A DNA stretch of 23,301 bases, taken from positions 1-23,301 of the IMG/VR virus record IMGVR_UViG_3300031215_000072; one strand, written 5' to 3'. The stretch's first letter is position 1; every line of letters begins with the position of its first letter. This stretch comes from a virus. A program made the translations under genes and the position numbers. A model generated the notes under the pieces. That model did not search any database, was not told the origin of the DNA, and saw only the letters and a list, made by a program, of their open reading frames with translations. Positions 1 through 7,721 of the stretch are shown here, piece after piece.

Positions 1-2
1 AT

Positions 3-218
3 GGATTTCTATTTTACAAAGATAAAACCAAAGAAGTTTATCTTGTTATTGTTCCAATCAAGCACTCAACGCAAATTGGAGACGATAATGATTCAGTAAA
101 AGGAGAGTTCCAAAAGCACGCTATGTCCTTCATAAACGAAGGTAGCGTAAACCTTGATACCTTAAAAAGTAAACTTTTAAATATCTTTAATTCTGGAACT
201 ATTAAGATTGAAGATTAA
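3..218 (+). CDS. C-terminal fragment of an unidentified phage protein (5' end outside window)
   Basis: Reading frame 3 is open from the window edge to a TAA at 216-218 and gives 71 residues, starting GFLFYKDKTKEVYLVIVPIK and ending SGTIKIED. I do not recognise the family. Its place just before a scaffold-like gene and the capsid genes is where a portal or head protease usually sits, but nothing in these residues proves either. A promoter-like sequence follows the stop, so this gene probably ends the upstream transcription unit. The competing ATG at base 1 gives only a 32-residue shadow ORF in another frame. Confidence 0.6.
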   Translation, partial: GFLFYKDKTKEVYLVIVPIKHSTQIGDDNDSVKGEFQKHAMSFINEGSVNLDTLKSKLLNIFNSGTIKIED

Positions 219-223
219 AAAGC

Positions 224-253
224 TTGCATAAATAGGTACTTTTATATTATAAT
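224..253 (+). promoter_or_regulatory. Putative sigma-70-type promoter for the head operon
   Basis: TTGCAT (224-229), an 18-bp spacer and a perfect TATAAT (248-253) lie between the first gene and the scaffold-like gene. The predicted +1 is near 260, giving a leader of about 42 nt before the ATG at 302. The leader has no purine-rich Shine-Dalgarno sequence. It holds only a weak CGG/CCG pairing at 271-284. Confidence 0.55.
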
Positions 254-301
254 TAATTTAACATATAGTTCGGCCCACTCTCCGTTATGAGATGTACTAT
301 T

Positions 302-1192
302 ATGAACAAACAACCAGAAGAAGTTAAAGAAGAAGTAGTTACTCCCGAAGAACCAGTTATCGAAAACGATGACGCTTTGGATCAGGAACTAGAAGACTCA
401 ATTAACAAACTCAAAGCCGGTAAAGAACTTGTAGAAAATCAAGTCAAACCTGAAGAGGTGGAGAATCCCGACGAAGCTCCTGTAAAAAATCCTGATGAAG
501 CAACTATGGATTTCAAATTGCCCTTAAAGTCTAAATTCGAATCGGATGAAGTCTATGAAAAAAGGGTAGAATTGATGGAACACATCCAAAAGAAAAAAGT
601 AGCTGTAACAGAAGAACAAAAACAAAACTTATCTGATAAAATACAAGGTACACGAAATGATATTCGAGAACTAAGTATTTCACAGAAAAAAGAAAGTATT
701 AATAATCCTAAAGAGATTGTAGAAATTCCAGAAGATATAGATCCTCAAACTAAAGCAGATTTAGAAAGATTGAAAGAACTTGGGGGAACGACAAAGGAAG
801 ACATTCAACAAATACTACAAGAGGAGCGTGATAAACAAAGTGTTAATAACACCCTTGAAGGATTTGTAGAACGACACCCTATGTTTAAAGATCAAGACAC
901 ACGAGATGTATTTTTCGATTTTGTTGATAACAACTATAATTGGCAAAACAAGTCTGGGAAAGAGCTAATGACAGTTCTTGAACTAGCAAAAGAAAATATG
1001 TTTAAACCTGCTGAAGGTATTCAAGACCGAGTCTTGAAATCAGCAAATGTTGCAGAAAAAGTTAATACAATGCAGTTTCCCGGAGGAACGAATACTCAAT
1101 CGAATATTCCCGATGGAGATGAAGCTGCTGTTGCAGAACTTATGGCAGCTGGTATGTCTGAAAAAAAAGCCCTAGAGCTTTTGGAAGATTAA
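302..1192 (+). CDS. Scaffold-like acidic helical head-assembly protein
   Basis: This 296-residue protein is very acidic and predicted largely helical. The N-terminal ~75 residues are Glu/Pro-rich and look disordered (MNKQPEEVKEEV...). A charged coiled-coil-like middle and a short C-terminal helical motif (AELMAAGMSEKKALELLED) follow. This composition and the position directly before the decoration-like and major capsid genes are typical of phage capsid scaffolds, which guide procapsid assembly and are then lost or cut. I prefer the ATG at 302 over an in-frame ATG at 287 because 302 carries the ATTATG context seen at most starts in this window. Function is inferred from context and composition, not from a recognised domain. 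Confidence 0.65.
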   Translation: MNKQPEEVKEEVVTPEEPVIENDDALDQELEDSINKLKAGKELVENQVKPEEVENPDEAPVKNPDEATMDFKLPLKSKFESDEVYEKRVELMEHIQKKKVAVTEEQKQNLSDKIQGTRNDIRELSISQKKESINNPKEIVEIPEDIDPQTKADLERLKELGGTTKEDIQQILQEERDKQSVNNTLEGFVERHPMFKDQDTRDVFFDFVDNNYNWQNKSGKELMTVLELAKENMFKPAEGIQDRVLKSANVAEKVNTMQFPGGTNTQSNIPDGDEAAVAELMAAGMSEKKALELLED

Positions 1193-1213
1193 TTACAATC
1201 GAATAACAATGAT

Positions 1214-1627
1214 ATGTTTAAACAATCACAAATCAAAAACCCAACGCGGTCACTGAAAGAAGTTGTTAAAGCTGCTAACCGAGTTACAACAAAAGGACAT
1301 GTGTTGATGTATACTTCAGGTCTTGCAGTTCCCGGAACTTCATCTACTACTGTAGCGAACTTAATTGGTATTTGTAACGAAGCTATTACAGCAGAACAAG
1401 CACTTACGCAAGTTCCAGTAATTGAAGTATTTCAAAATGACGTATGGTTGGCAGACTCAACCAACAACTCTAACGCAGCACACACAGGACAAAAAATGGT
1501 CCTTGGAGCTAACGCAGGAATCGTTAAAAACTCTGGTACAACCGATGCAGATGGTGTCGTTCAGCAAGTAGGAGTTTACGGAGCAGCGGCAGACAAGAAA
1601 ATTCTTGTACGTTTCTTAACAGCTTAA
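1214..1627 (+). CDS. Capsid decoration / head-stabilisation protein (DUF2190-like)
   Basis: A 137-residue, beta-rich protein directly before the major capsid gene. Its pattern (TTKGHVLMYTSGLAVPG, then NLIGICNEAITAEQAL, then an alternating hydrophobic stretch ending DKKILVRFLTA) resembles small head decoration proteins. Those trimerise on the outside of the capsid and reinforce it. The spacing to the scaffold-like gene is 21 bp and to the capsid gene 21 bp, so all three probably share one transcript. The start context is GATATG with no Shine-Dalgarno sequence. The family assignment rests on overall pattern and position, so a different head protein is possible. Confidence 0.6.
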   Translation: MFKQSQIKNPTRSLKEVVKAANRVTTKGHVLMYTSGLAVPGTSSTTVANLIGICNEAITAEQALTQVPVIEVFQNDVWLADSTNNSNAAHTGQKMVLGANAGIVKNSGTTDADGVVQQVGVYGAAADKKILVRFLTA

Positions 1628-1648
1628 TAATCTAATCAAAAAATAACT

Positions 1649-2686
1649 ATGTCTACAATAAATGACTATGCTGTAATCGTGAACAACGTGGTGAAAAAGA
1701 TTTCACCCAAAACAGCGCCATCAGTAAGATCAGAGTATCTTGACTACATGCACAAAGTTAGTGACTCACAACGTATTTACTCAAATACAGGAGTTACTGG
1801 ACTTGGTATGGGAGAGATAATCAATGACGGAGGAGTCGGAACAGGAGATGCTCCAGTTCAAGGTTTCTCAAAAAACTACACGCAAATGCACTTTACGAAA
1901 AAAGTACGAATGACATTCCAGTCAAACTTCTTTCTTTTCGATGGATCATCTGCAAAAATTAAGGGAGATGTTAAAGCAAAAGTTCTTGATGGTAAAAACG
2001 CTATCGAACATGCTAAAAACTATCTTGCTCAAGCTTTACTAGCACAGGGATTCGGAACTTCATTTACGTTTGTTCCAATCAACACAGTAGGACGTAATAC
2101 CCCAATCTCAACAATCGGAGCAGATGCTGTTCCTTACTGGGATGCAACTCACCCACTTGAAAATGGAGGAGCTGCATGGACTAACGTAATCGTTGATGGA
2201 TCAACTTCATCACCTGAACTTACTTATTCAGCACTTCTAGCCGCACGAAGATTACACTCATTAAAGAAAGATGGACGAGGATTACCTCTTATGTCTACGC
2301 TTGATACTGTTGTAGTTCGAGCCGGATCATCAGCAGCACAGTTTGCAAAAACTATTAAAGCTACTATTGAAAAAGGAATTGCACCTGCGCAAGCAAACAT
2401 CTTTAACAACGCTCCAGCTACAGACACATTCAAGGTGGTTGAACTATCACCATACCAAAACTTAGGTATGAATGGTCTTATGTGGGGAATGTTTGATTCA
2501 AAGATGGTAGGAGAAGATTACGGATTCTTATATGTTGAAGCACTTGCTACTCGAGCAGAGAAAGCAGTGGTTGACCTAATCGGAAACCAAGATCTTATTC
2601 TTAACTTCAACTCAATCGCAGTTCTAGGAGCTGGTGATTTACGAGGTTGGATGTGGAGTGCCGGAGACGGGAGTTCCGCAGGATAA
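1649..2686 (+). CDS. Major capsid protein (HK97-fold type)
   Basis: A 345-residue protein with the size, position and texture of an HK97-fold major head protein. An N-terminal arm with a conserved-looking segment (about 25-100: SVRSEYLDYMH, FTKKVRMTFQ) leads into a central helix (115-135). A WDATHPLENGG stretch follows at 164-174, like the 'HP' loop of many Mu gpT-related major head proteins. The C-terminus (DLRGWMWSAGDG) resembles the DPR-W ends of related capsid proteins. The protein follows a scaffold-like and a decoration-like gene, the usual order. A 69-residue leftward ORF inside it (2224-2433) is a shadow. Confidence 0.82.
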   Translation: MSTINDYAVIVNNVVKKISPKTAPSVRSEYLDYMHKVSDSQRIYSNTGVTGLGMGEIINDGGVGTGDAPVQGFSKNYTQMHFTKKVRMTFQSNFFLFDGSSAKIKGDVKAKVLDGKNAIEHAKNYLAQALLAQGFGTSFTFVPINTVGRNTPISTIGADAVPYWDATHPLENGGAAWTNVIVDGSTSSPELTYSALLAARRLHSLKKDGRGLPLMSTLDTVVVRAGSSAAQFAKTIKATIEKGIAPAQANIFNNAPATDTFKVVELSPYQNLGMNGLMWGMFDSKMVGEDYGFLYVEALATRAEKAVVDLIGNQDLILNFNSIAVLGAGDLRGWMWSAGDGSSAG

Positions 2687-2700
2687 CCAGAAATGGTATT

Positions 2701-2749
2701 ATCTATCTGTAGGCCACTTGATTAATTTCGAGTTGCTTATCAGGTAGAT
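2701..2749 (+). promoter_or_regulatory. Long imperfect hairpin downstream of the capsid gene
   Basis: ATCTATCTG (2701-2709) pairs with CAGGTAGAT (2741-2749), nine pairs with one G-U. Inside, ACTTG (2716-2720) can pair with CGAGT (2729-2733). No T-run follows, so it is not a standard intrinsic terminator. In the 89-bp gap after the capsid gene it could reduce read-through or protect the capsid mRNA end. Confidence 0.45.
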
Positions 2750-2775
2750 TATTAATAACAAATAACAATAATATT

Positions 2776-3105
2776 ATGATGCAAAATGTAAACAGCAGAA
2801 AAGAAACAATTCCAGTAACAGCTCCAGCAGGTGACAATGTTATTGTTGCCGGTACAGAAGAAGCGTGGATCTATGTTCACGAAATTCAAGGAGACTTAGA
2901 TGTTAACGGAACTTTATCTGTTTTATCAGGTTCAACTATCTTAGCTACATGGGACTTAGAGTCTGGTCAAGGTCTTACAACTTCTGACTTACCCGGAGAT
3001 GACAACTCTCCACGATACAGAATGAAACCCGAAGAAGACTTTATTTTACGAATATCAGCAGGAGCAACGTTCCAAGGAGCAGTAGTTTACAGCATAAGAA
3101 ACTAA
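2776..3105 (+). CDS. Small beta-rich virion protein
   Basis: A protein of 109 residues (108 if the second of two adjacent ATGs is used). It is almost entirely beta-strand-like: VIVAGTEEAWIYVHEIQGDL, then TLSVLSGSTILATWDL, ending AGATFQGAVVYSIRN. The C-terminal 'xG-VVYSIRN' strand is common in small jelly-roll-like phage proteins that sit on capsids or near the neck. I cannot name a family. Its place after the capsid gene and before the coiled-coil and fibre genes supports a virion role. The upstream hairpin may set its dose relative to the capsid protein. Confidence 0.55.
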   Translation: MMQNVNSRKETIPVTAPAGDNVIVAGTEEAWIYVHEIQGDLDVNGTLSVLSGSTILATWDLESGQGLTTSDLPGDDNSPRYRMKPEEDFILRISAGATFQGAVVYSIRN

Positions 3106-3109
3106 ATAT

Positions 3110-3730
3110 ATGCAAATCTCAACAGAACAACAAAATAAACTAGCTACTTGGGCTGAACAAAGAGATTTACTTTTACGCGAAATTTCTATTCTTGAAAATA
3201 AAAAAGAATCACTTGAAATAGCAAATATTTTAAGTGCTGACTCTTACACTGACAAGGAAACAAGAAAAACAATCTTAATTGGAGAAATTAAACAACTTGA
3301 AAAACAAGAAGAAAAACGAAAAAATTTAATTTCAGTAGAGTTAGATTCTTTAAACACACAAAAAAATGAACTTGAAAATAGTGTAGAAAAACAAACTCTA
3401 TTGCTAGAATCACTTATTGCTAAAAAAGATTTAGTTTTTAAATTAACTCAAGAACTTACTTCAGTTAACGAAAGTCTTGCTGGTAAAAATAAAGAAATTG
3501 AAGTTGTTGCAAGTCGTTTACAAAGATCTGCTGAAAAAAATATTTTTGATTCTAACAATTTGTTTGATTCATTAAAAAAAGATATGAAAGGTCTTTTAGA
3601 TTCAAGTGTATCAGCTTCAGAATCAGCTAATGTTATTTTAGAAAAACTTCCTCGGTGGATATTTGAACTACAACGTCCAGTATCTTTAAAAAAAGAAAAT
3701 ATTATTAGAAAAGTAAAATCAAAAAAGTAA
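3110..3730 (+). CDS. Coiled-coil virion-region protein
   Basis: A 206-residue protein, nearly all helical. From about 15 to 140 it carries heptad-rich, charged repeats (ISILENKKESLEIANIL, IKQLEKQEEKRKNL, LTSVNESLAGKNKEIEVV). A less repetitive C-terminus ends in a basic tail (KKENIIRKVKSKK). It starts four bases after the previous stop and ends one base before the next ATG, so it is translated as part of the same operon. No enzymatic motif is visible. A structural or assembly role (neck, fibre chaperone or scaffold-like) fits, but the sequence does not settle which. Confidence 0.55.
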   Translation: MQISTEQQNKLATWAEQRDLLLREISILENKKESLEIANILSADSYTDKETRKTILIGEIKQLEKQEEKRKNLISVELDSLNTQKNELENSVEKQTLLLESLIAKKDLVFKLTQELTSVNESLAGKNKEIEVVASRLQRSAEKNIFDSNNLFDSLKKDMKGLLDSSVSASESANVILEKLPRWIFELQRPVSLKKENIIRKVKSKK

Positions 3731-3731
3731 T

Positions 3732-4040
3732 ATGGGAAATCTAGCAACAGCAAAAGGATCACCAAGTACAATCGATGATGCAGGATCAGAAATCAACCTT
3801 GGAAATATTGGAGGAAATTTTTATAACATGGCAAGTGCTAATGCCACAGCAACCTACACTCTTACGGGGTCGGTAGATTTTGGTAATGCTATTATTCTTA
3901 TAAATAGAGCAACAGCTCCAGTGGTTACAGGGGCCACATCTATTTTAGGTTCAGATTTTATTGCAAACACTAATATGTATTTACAAGTAGCAAATAACGG
4001 TACGCGTGTCGAGTACTGGCTAGAACAAATAGCACCATAG
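3732..4040 (+). CDS. Small beta-rich structural protein
   Basis: A 102-residue protein with no recognised family. It is Gly/Ala/Thr-rich with alternating hydrophobics (TATYTLTGSVDFGNAIILI, then YLQVANNGTRVEYWLEQIAP), suggesting a compact beta domain like small tail-fibre or collar modules. The start follows the upstream stop as TAATATG, and the next gene starts one base after its TAG, so three genes here are joined by one-base junctions. Probably a virion component from context. Confidence 0.5.
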   Translation: MGNLATAKGSPSTIDDAGSEINLGNIGGNFYNMASANATATYTLTGSVDFGNAIILINRATAPVVTGATSILGSDFIANTNMYLQVANNGTRVEYWLEQIAP

Positions 4041-4041
4041 T

Positions 4042-4815
4042 ATGCCCGGACTAATTGGAAAACTTTATAATAGAAGACGAACACTAATTTTAAGTCAATC
4101 TAGCTTTGACCAAGACTACCAAGCAGTTTTAGACTACGCTACCTCAGAAGGAGATACTCTACCAAGTAGTTCTCAACAAGTTATAGGAAACACTTTAGTT
4201 CTTACTCTTAAAAACCTTGGGGTTTGGGATAAGTTAGGAAGTTTAGCAATGTTCGCAACAGATGGTGATTCAAGTTTTTCGTTAATTGACTGGAAAAGAT
4301 TATCTAAAATGACTATTGAAGGAACTGTTGTAAGAACTGAAAATGAAGGTTGGAAAGGTAATGGAACTAACGGAACAATTAATTCAGGTTATAAGCTACA
4401 AGATTTAACACAATTTGACCTTATTAATCGTTTAGGGAGTTTTGGAGGTTGGGCATTTGATAATAAGGCAAGTTCAGCAAATTCTTTATGTGGAGATGGA
4501 ACAGGTACAAATTCAATAAGAGGTGGTGGTGCTGACGATATACAGGGTAACAGATGCGGTGTAAATTCACCAGACTCAGGTTTATATCACATAAATAATG
4601 ATGGAACAGATTCAAAACAATTTATAAATAGTATTTTACGGGAAACGGAAGTGATAAATGATACTGGTGAATCTACCAATAATTTCCACGCACTCAGCGA
4701 GGGAGGTTCTAATTTTTCAACCGATAAAATTGCTATAATGTTTGGGGGTGGTGATTTATCAGCTGAACAATCAGATTTTTATGATGCTTTAGAAACTTAT
4801 ATGGATGCAATCTAA
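4042..4815 (+). CDS. Putative receptor-binding / lectin-like virion protein
   Basis: 257 residues. The first half has a pattern I know from many environmental and gut phage adhesins: Y-x-A-V-L-D-Y-A-T near 27-35, then TLPSSSQQ, LKNLGVWDKL, and FATDGDSSFSLIDWK (about 71-85). An EGWKGNGTNGTINSGYKL strand motif follows. In that group the second half forms a concanavalin-like beta sandwich. Here the second half is Gly/Asn/Ser/Asp-rich and ends with a short helix (SDFYDALETYMDAI). It starts one base after the previous TAG and ends 66 bp before the next gene, which has its own promoter. Binding of a host surface glycan is inferred from this resemblance. Confidence 0.55.
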   Translation: MPGLIGKLYNRRRTLILSQSSFDQDYQAVLDYATSEGDTLPSSSQQVIGNTLVLTLKNLGVWDKLGSLAMFATDGDSSFSLIDWKRLSKMTIEGTVVRTENEGWKGNGTNGTINSGYKLQDLTQFDLINRLGSFGGWAFDNKASSANSLCGDGTGTNSIRGGGADDIQGNRCGVNSPDSGLYHINNDGTDSKQFINSILRETEVINDTGESTNNFHALSEGGSNFSTDKIAIMFGGGDLSAEQSDFYDALETYMDAI

Positions 4816-4834
4816 TAAAATATTATCAAGAAGT

Positions 4835-4863
4835 TTGAGATTAAATTTTAAAAGAGTTATAAT
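4835..4863 (+). promoter_or_regulatory. Near-consensus promoter of the fibre operon
   Basis: TTGAGA (4835-4840), a 17-bp spacer and a perfect TATAAT (4858-4863). The predicted +1 is at about 4870, leaving a 12-nt leader (ACAACAACCATT) with no Shine-Dalgarno sequence before the ATG at 4882. The TATAATAAA and ACACAAC elements recur at the promoter at 15276-15304. Confidence 0.75.
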
Positions 4864-4881
4864 AAATACACAACAACCATT

Positions 4882-5823
4882 ATGGGATATCTAGCAAACA
4901 AATTAGTAGATGACAACAACCTTGGGTACTATGCTACCGAGTCTGCTTTGACTAGCGCATATCCTATAGGATTTGACGGAGCTTTTGCAATAGTTGGATC
5001 TACTGATACTTTTTGGGTGTGGGATTCAGGTGCAGAAGAATGGGTTGACACTAATTCTGGGGGTGGAGGGGGATCAGTAAACTTTGTTTCTAATGTAGCA
5101 ACAGATAGAATCTTAGGGAGAGTTGCAGCAGGATCAGGTGATTCACAAGAATTGACTAAAGCTCAAACACTTACTTTTCTTAACGTGGAAGACGGAGCTG
5201 ACGTAACAGATACAGGAAACGTAACAAGTGCAGGAGCTTTAATGGATAGTGAGGTAACAAACCTTTCTCAAGTAAAAGCCTTTGATGCATCTAATTATGC
5301 AACAGCGAGTCAAGGTAGTCTAGCTGATTCAGCTTCACAGGCTACAGGTGTTGAAGACGGAGCTGACGTAACAGATACAGCAAACGTAGAAAGTGCAGGA
5401 GCCTTGATGGATAGTGAGGTAACAAACCTTGCCCAAGTAAAAGCTTTTGATGAAACTGATTACGCAACACCGGCAGGAACAGAAACTCTTACAAACAAAC
5501 GAATAACCAAAAGAAAACAAACTGTAGCTTCGTCAGCAACAGTAACTCCCTCATGGGATGATGATGACATCGTAACTATTACCGCTCAAGCAGTAGGACT
5601 TACCTTAGCAAACCCAACAGGAACACCTACAGACGGACAAGCTATGATTGTTCGTATACTTGATAACGGAACAGGTCGAACTATTGCTTACGGTAATCAA
5701 TACAGAGCAATAGGCGTAACCTTGCTTACTACAACAACCGCATCTAAGACAAGTTATCTTGGTGGTTTTTGGAACGCAGCAGATAGTAAATTCGATATAA
5801 CCGCCATTGGCGAAGAAGCATAA
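4882..5823 (+). CDS. Tail fibre protein with duplicated 55-residue module
   Basis: 313 residues. An N-terminal domain of about 60 residues ends in a poly-Gly hinge (SGGGGGS). Then come two copies of a module with VEDGADVTDT and SAGALMDSEVTN, followed by a TLTNKRIT linker. A C-terminal beta domain (about 215-313, ending FDITAIGEEA) finishes the protein. 'GADVTDT ... LMDSEVTNL' modules are frequent in fibre proteins of marine and freshwater phages, which is the main habitat hint in this window. The 28-bp core of the module is identical at DNA level in both copies (165-bp period). The gene has its own strong promoter and is followed after one base by the adhesin gene. Confidence 0.7.
   Translation: MGYLANKLVDDNNLGYYATESALTSAYPIGFDGAFAIVGSTDTFWVWDSGAEEWVDTNSGGGGGSVNFVSNVATDRILGRVAAGSGDSQELTKAQTLTFLNVEDGADVTDTGNVTSAGALMDSEVTNLSQVKAFDASNYATASQGSLADSASQATGVEDGADVTDTANVESAGALMDSEVTNLAQVKAFDETDYATPAGTETLTNKRITKRKQTVASSATVTPSWDDDDIVTITAQAVGLTLANPTGTPTDGQAMIVRILDNGTGRTIAYGNQYRAIGVTLLTTTTASKTSYLGGFWNAADSKFDITAIGEEA
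5188..5380 (+). repeat. Direct repeat inside the tail fibre gene (165-bp period)
   Basis: A 28-bp identical block coding EDGADVTDT occurs at 5188-5215 and 5353-5380. The following ~70 bp of each copy are also similar, so the unit is a 55-codon duplication. It is a natural substrate for copy-number change by recombination. Confidence 0.85.
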
Positions 5824-5824
5824 T

Positions 5825-7480
5825 ATGGCAACTATTAACGCAAGTCAAGACTACGATTTTATAAGCACACTAACTTTTAATACAGCTAGTGGGAATTGTA
5901 ATATACGATTATTTAGAGGAAGTTCTTCTCAATTTTCAGGAACTGTATATTACAGAACAGGAACAAGCGGGTCTTGGACAACGCTTTCTGTTTCAGGGTT
6001 ATCAACAACAATCCCAGTGGGAGCAACAACAATGCAGGTGGCAAATGATTGGAATAAGTCAGGGAATGATTACATGACTCAATCTTTTGAAAGTCAGTCT
6101 TCTAACCTGACTGGAATATCTATATCTCAAAAAGCAGTATTAAATGGTGTTATTGGAGATAACTTCATGAGAGAATACGCAAGGGATTGTTCCTCTTTAA
6201 TATCACTCGATATACCTGATACATCTAGTCTTACAAGTGTAGGAAATGACTTTATGAGAGAATACGCAAGGGATTGTTCCTCTTTAATATCACTCGATGT
6301 ACCTGATACATCTAGTCTTACAAGTGTAGGGTCTGACTTCATGGTATCTTACGCTAGTGGATGTTCCTCTTTAATATCACTCGATATTCTTGATACATCT
6401 AGTGTTACAAGTGTAGGGTCTAACTTTATGGTATTTTACGCTAGTGGATGTTCTGATCTAACGTCACTGGGTATTCCTGATACATCTAGTGTTACAAGTG
6501 TAGGGTTTAACTTCATGGGATTTTATGCACAAGACTGTGCAGCAATAACCTCTTTAGATGTTCCTGATACCTCAAATATTACAAGTTCATTAGGTAGCTT
6601 TATGGTATTTTATGCATACAACTGTGCAGCAATAACCTCTTTAGATGTTCCTGATACATCTAGTCTTACAAGTGTAGGAAATGACTTTATGGCAGCTTAC
6701 GCAAAAGGTTGCACGTCTTTAATATCACTCGATGTATCTGATATATCTAGTCTTACAAGTGTAGGGTCTGACTTCATGAAAGAATACGCAAGGGATTGTT
6801 CCTCTTTAATATCACTCGATGTACCTGATACATCAAATATTACAAGTTCATTAAGTAGCTTCATGGGATTTTACGCAATGGATTGTTCCTCTTTAATATC
6901 ACTAGGTATTCCTGATACATCTAGTCTTACAAGTGTAGGGTCTAACTTCATGGCATTTTACGCAAGGGATTGTTCCTCTTTAATATCACTAGGTATTCCT
7001 GATACATCTAGTCTTACAAGTGTAGGGTTTAACTTCATGGGAGAATACGCAAGGAATTGTTCCTCTTTAATATCACTCGATGTACCTAATACATCTAGTC
7101 TTACAAGTGTAGGGTCTACCTTCATGGTATTTTATGCTAATGGATGTTCTAATCTAACGTCACTAGGTATTCCTGATACATCTAGTGTTACAACTGTAGG
7201 GTCTAACTTTATGACATTTTACGCAGGGTTTTGTTCCTCTTTAGAACGACTAGAATTACCCGCAATCGGATGGTTTGCAAGTAATAATGTAAACTGGAGT
7301 GTTCCATCAGGAAGATTAAATAATCTAAAAGGGTATGTACAAAATGAAACAGACTTATCAGACTGGCAAGGAGTAACATCATCAGGAGAAACTTTGCACA
7401 CAAACTATGTTCGCAGTACGAGTGATGTAATAAATGAAAACGCTTCTACTAACAATTCCAACTTTTTTGCTTTTATGTAA
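5825..7480 (+). CDS. Leucine-rich-repeat (BspA/TpLRR-type) adhesin, probable receptor-binding protein
   Basis: 551 residues. An N-terminal beta domain (1-110) is followed by 12 tandem 29-residue repeats (125-472) with consensus LxSLDxPDTSSLTSVG then xxFMxxYAxxCSS, a preceding half repeat, and a unique C-terminal cap (about 473-551). The pattern L..L.iP....v..G..F...C matches the BspA/Treponema-type LRR, whose usual period is about 23, so 29 is long. Each repeat keeps one Cys. LRR domains of this type bind host surface molecules, so a receptor-binding or adhesin role is likely. I chose the ATG at 5825, one base after the preceding TAA, over an in-frame TTG at 5807 that lies inside the fibre gene. 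Confidence 0.75.
   Translation: MATINASQDYDFISTLTFNTASGNCNIRLFRGSSSQFSGTVYYRTGTSGSWTTLSVSGLSTTIPVGATTMQVANDWNKSGNDYMTQSFESQSSNLTGISISQKAVLNGVIGDNFMREYARDCSSLISLDIPDTSSLTSVGNDFMREYARDCSSLISLDVPDTSSLTSVGSDFMVSYASGCSSLISLDILDTSSVTSVGSNFMVFYASGCSDLTSLGIPDTSSVTSVGFNFMGFYAQDCAAITSLDVPDTSNITSSLGSFMVFYAYNCAAITSLDVPDTSSLTSVGNDFMAAYAKGCTSLISLDVSDISSLTSVGSDFMKEYARDCSSLISLDVPDTSNITSSLSSFMGFYAMDCSSLISLGIPDTSSLTSVGSNFMAFYARDCSSLISLGIPDTSSLTSVGFNFMGEYARNCSSLISLDVPNTSSLTSVGSTFMVFYANGCSNLTSLGIPDTSSVTTVGSNFMTFYAGFCSSLERLELPAIGWFASNNVNWSVPSGRLNNLKGYVQNETDLSDWQGVTSSGETLHTNYVRSTSDVINENASTNNSNFFAFM
6197..7240 (+). repeat. Twelve 87-bp tandem repeats (LRR array)
   Basis: Twelve in-register 87-bp units code for the 29-residue LRRs. 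Blocks such as GATACATCTAGTCTTACAAG recur identically many times, while the short FMxxYAxx stretch differs between units. Units 5 and 8 share a variant (TSNITSS) and units 5 and 6 share CAAITSL. This points to copying between units and recent expansion rather than old divergence. Confidence 0.9.
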
Positions 7481-7490
7481 TAATAGTATT

Positions 7491-7718
7491 ATGGAACAAC
7501 ATTTATCAAAAATAAAATCGTGGTGGGTAATAATAATCTTTATAGGTACATTAATAGTATCTTGGACTAATTCTAACAACCGAATTGCAGCGGTTGAAAA
7601 AAATCAAGAACATATTATGGAAATGCAAAGAGTTAGAAACCTAGAATATACTTATTTGCAAATTGACATAGCATCAATTAAAACATCGCTAGAATTTATT
7701 AGAGAAAAACTACAATAA
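7491..7718 (+). CDS. Membrane-anchored coiled-coil lysis-cassette protein
   Basis: 75 residues with one hydrophobic segment at about 11-25 (WWVIIIFIGTLIVSW) and then a charged heptad-like helix to the C-terminus (RIAAVEKNQEHIMEMQ, SIKTSLEFIREKL). I chose the ATG at 7491 (TAGTATTATG context) over an upstream in-frame ATG at 7434 inside the adhesin gene. It sits directly before the predicted lysin and two genes before a two-TM protein, so a holin accessory, spanin-like or XhlA-like role is plausible. XhlA proteins usually carry the membrane segment at the other end, so that match is not exact. No family is certain. Confidence 0.6.
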   Translation: MEQHLSKIKSWWVIIIFIGTLIVSWTNSNNRIAAVEKNQEHIMEMQRVRNLEYTYLQIDIASIKTSLEFIREKLQ

Positions 7719-7721
7719 ATT

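Noticed and set aside
287-301. Upstream ATG (287) for the scaffold-like gene
   Set aside because: The ATG at 302 has the ATTATG context common here; the five extra residues add no recognisable structure. The choice is not certain.
254-301. tRNA remnant (AGTTCGGCCC resembles a T-arm)
   Set aside because: The loop is not a normal TTCRANY and no matching acceptor or T-stem sequence is nearby.
5807-5824. TTG start extending the LRR adhesin upstream
   Set aside because: It lies inside the fibre gene and extends past its stop; the ATG at 5825 sits in the recurrent TAATATG junction.
6197-7240. CRISPR array or diversity-generating retroelement variable region
   Set aside because: The repeats are in-frame coding LRR units of 87 bp with no spacers; no reverse transcriptase or template repeat is seen.
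7434-7490. Upstream ATG for the membrane/coiled-coil protein
   Set aside because: It would overlap the adhesin C-terminus by 47 bases; the ATG at 7491 has the usual context just after the stop.
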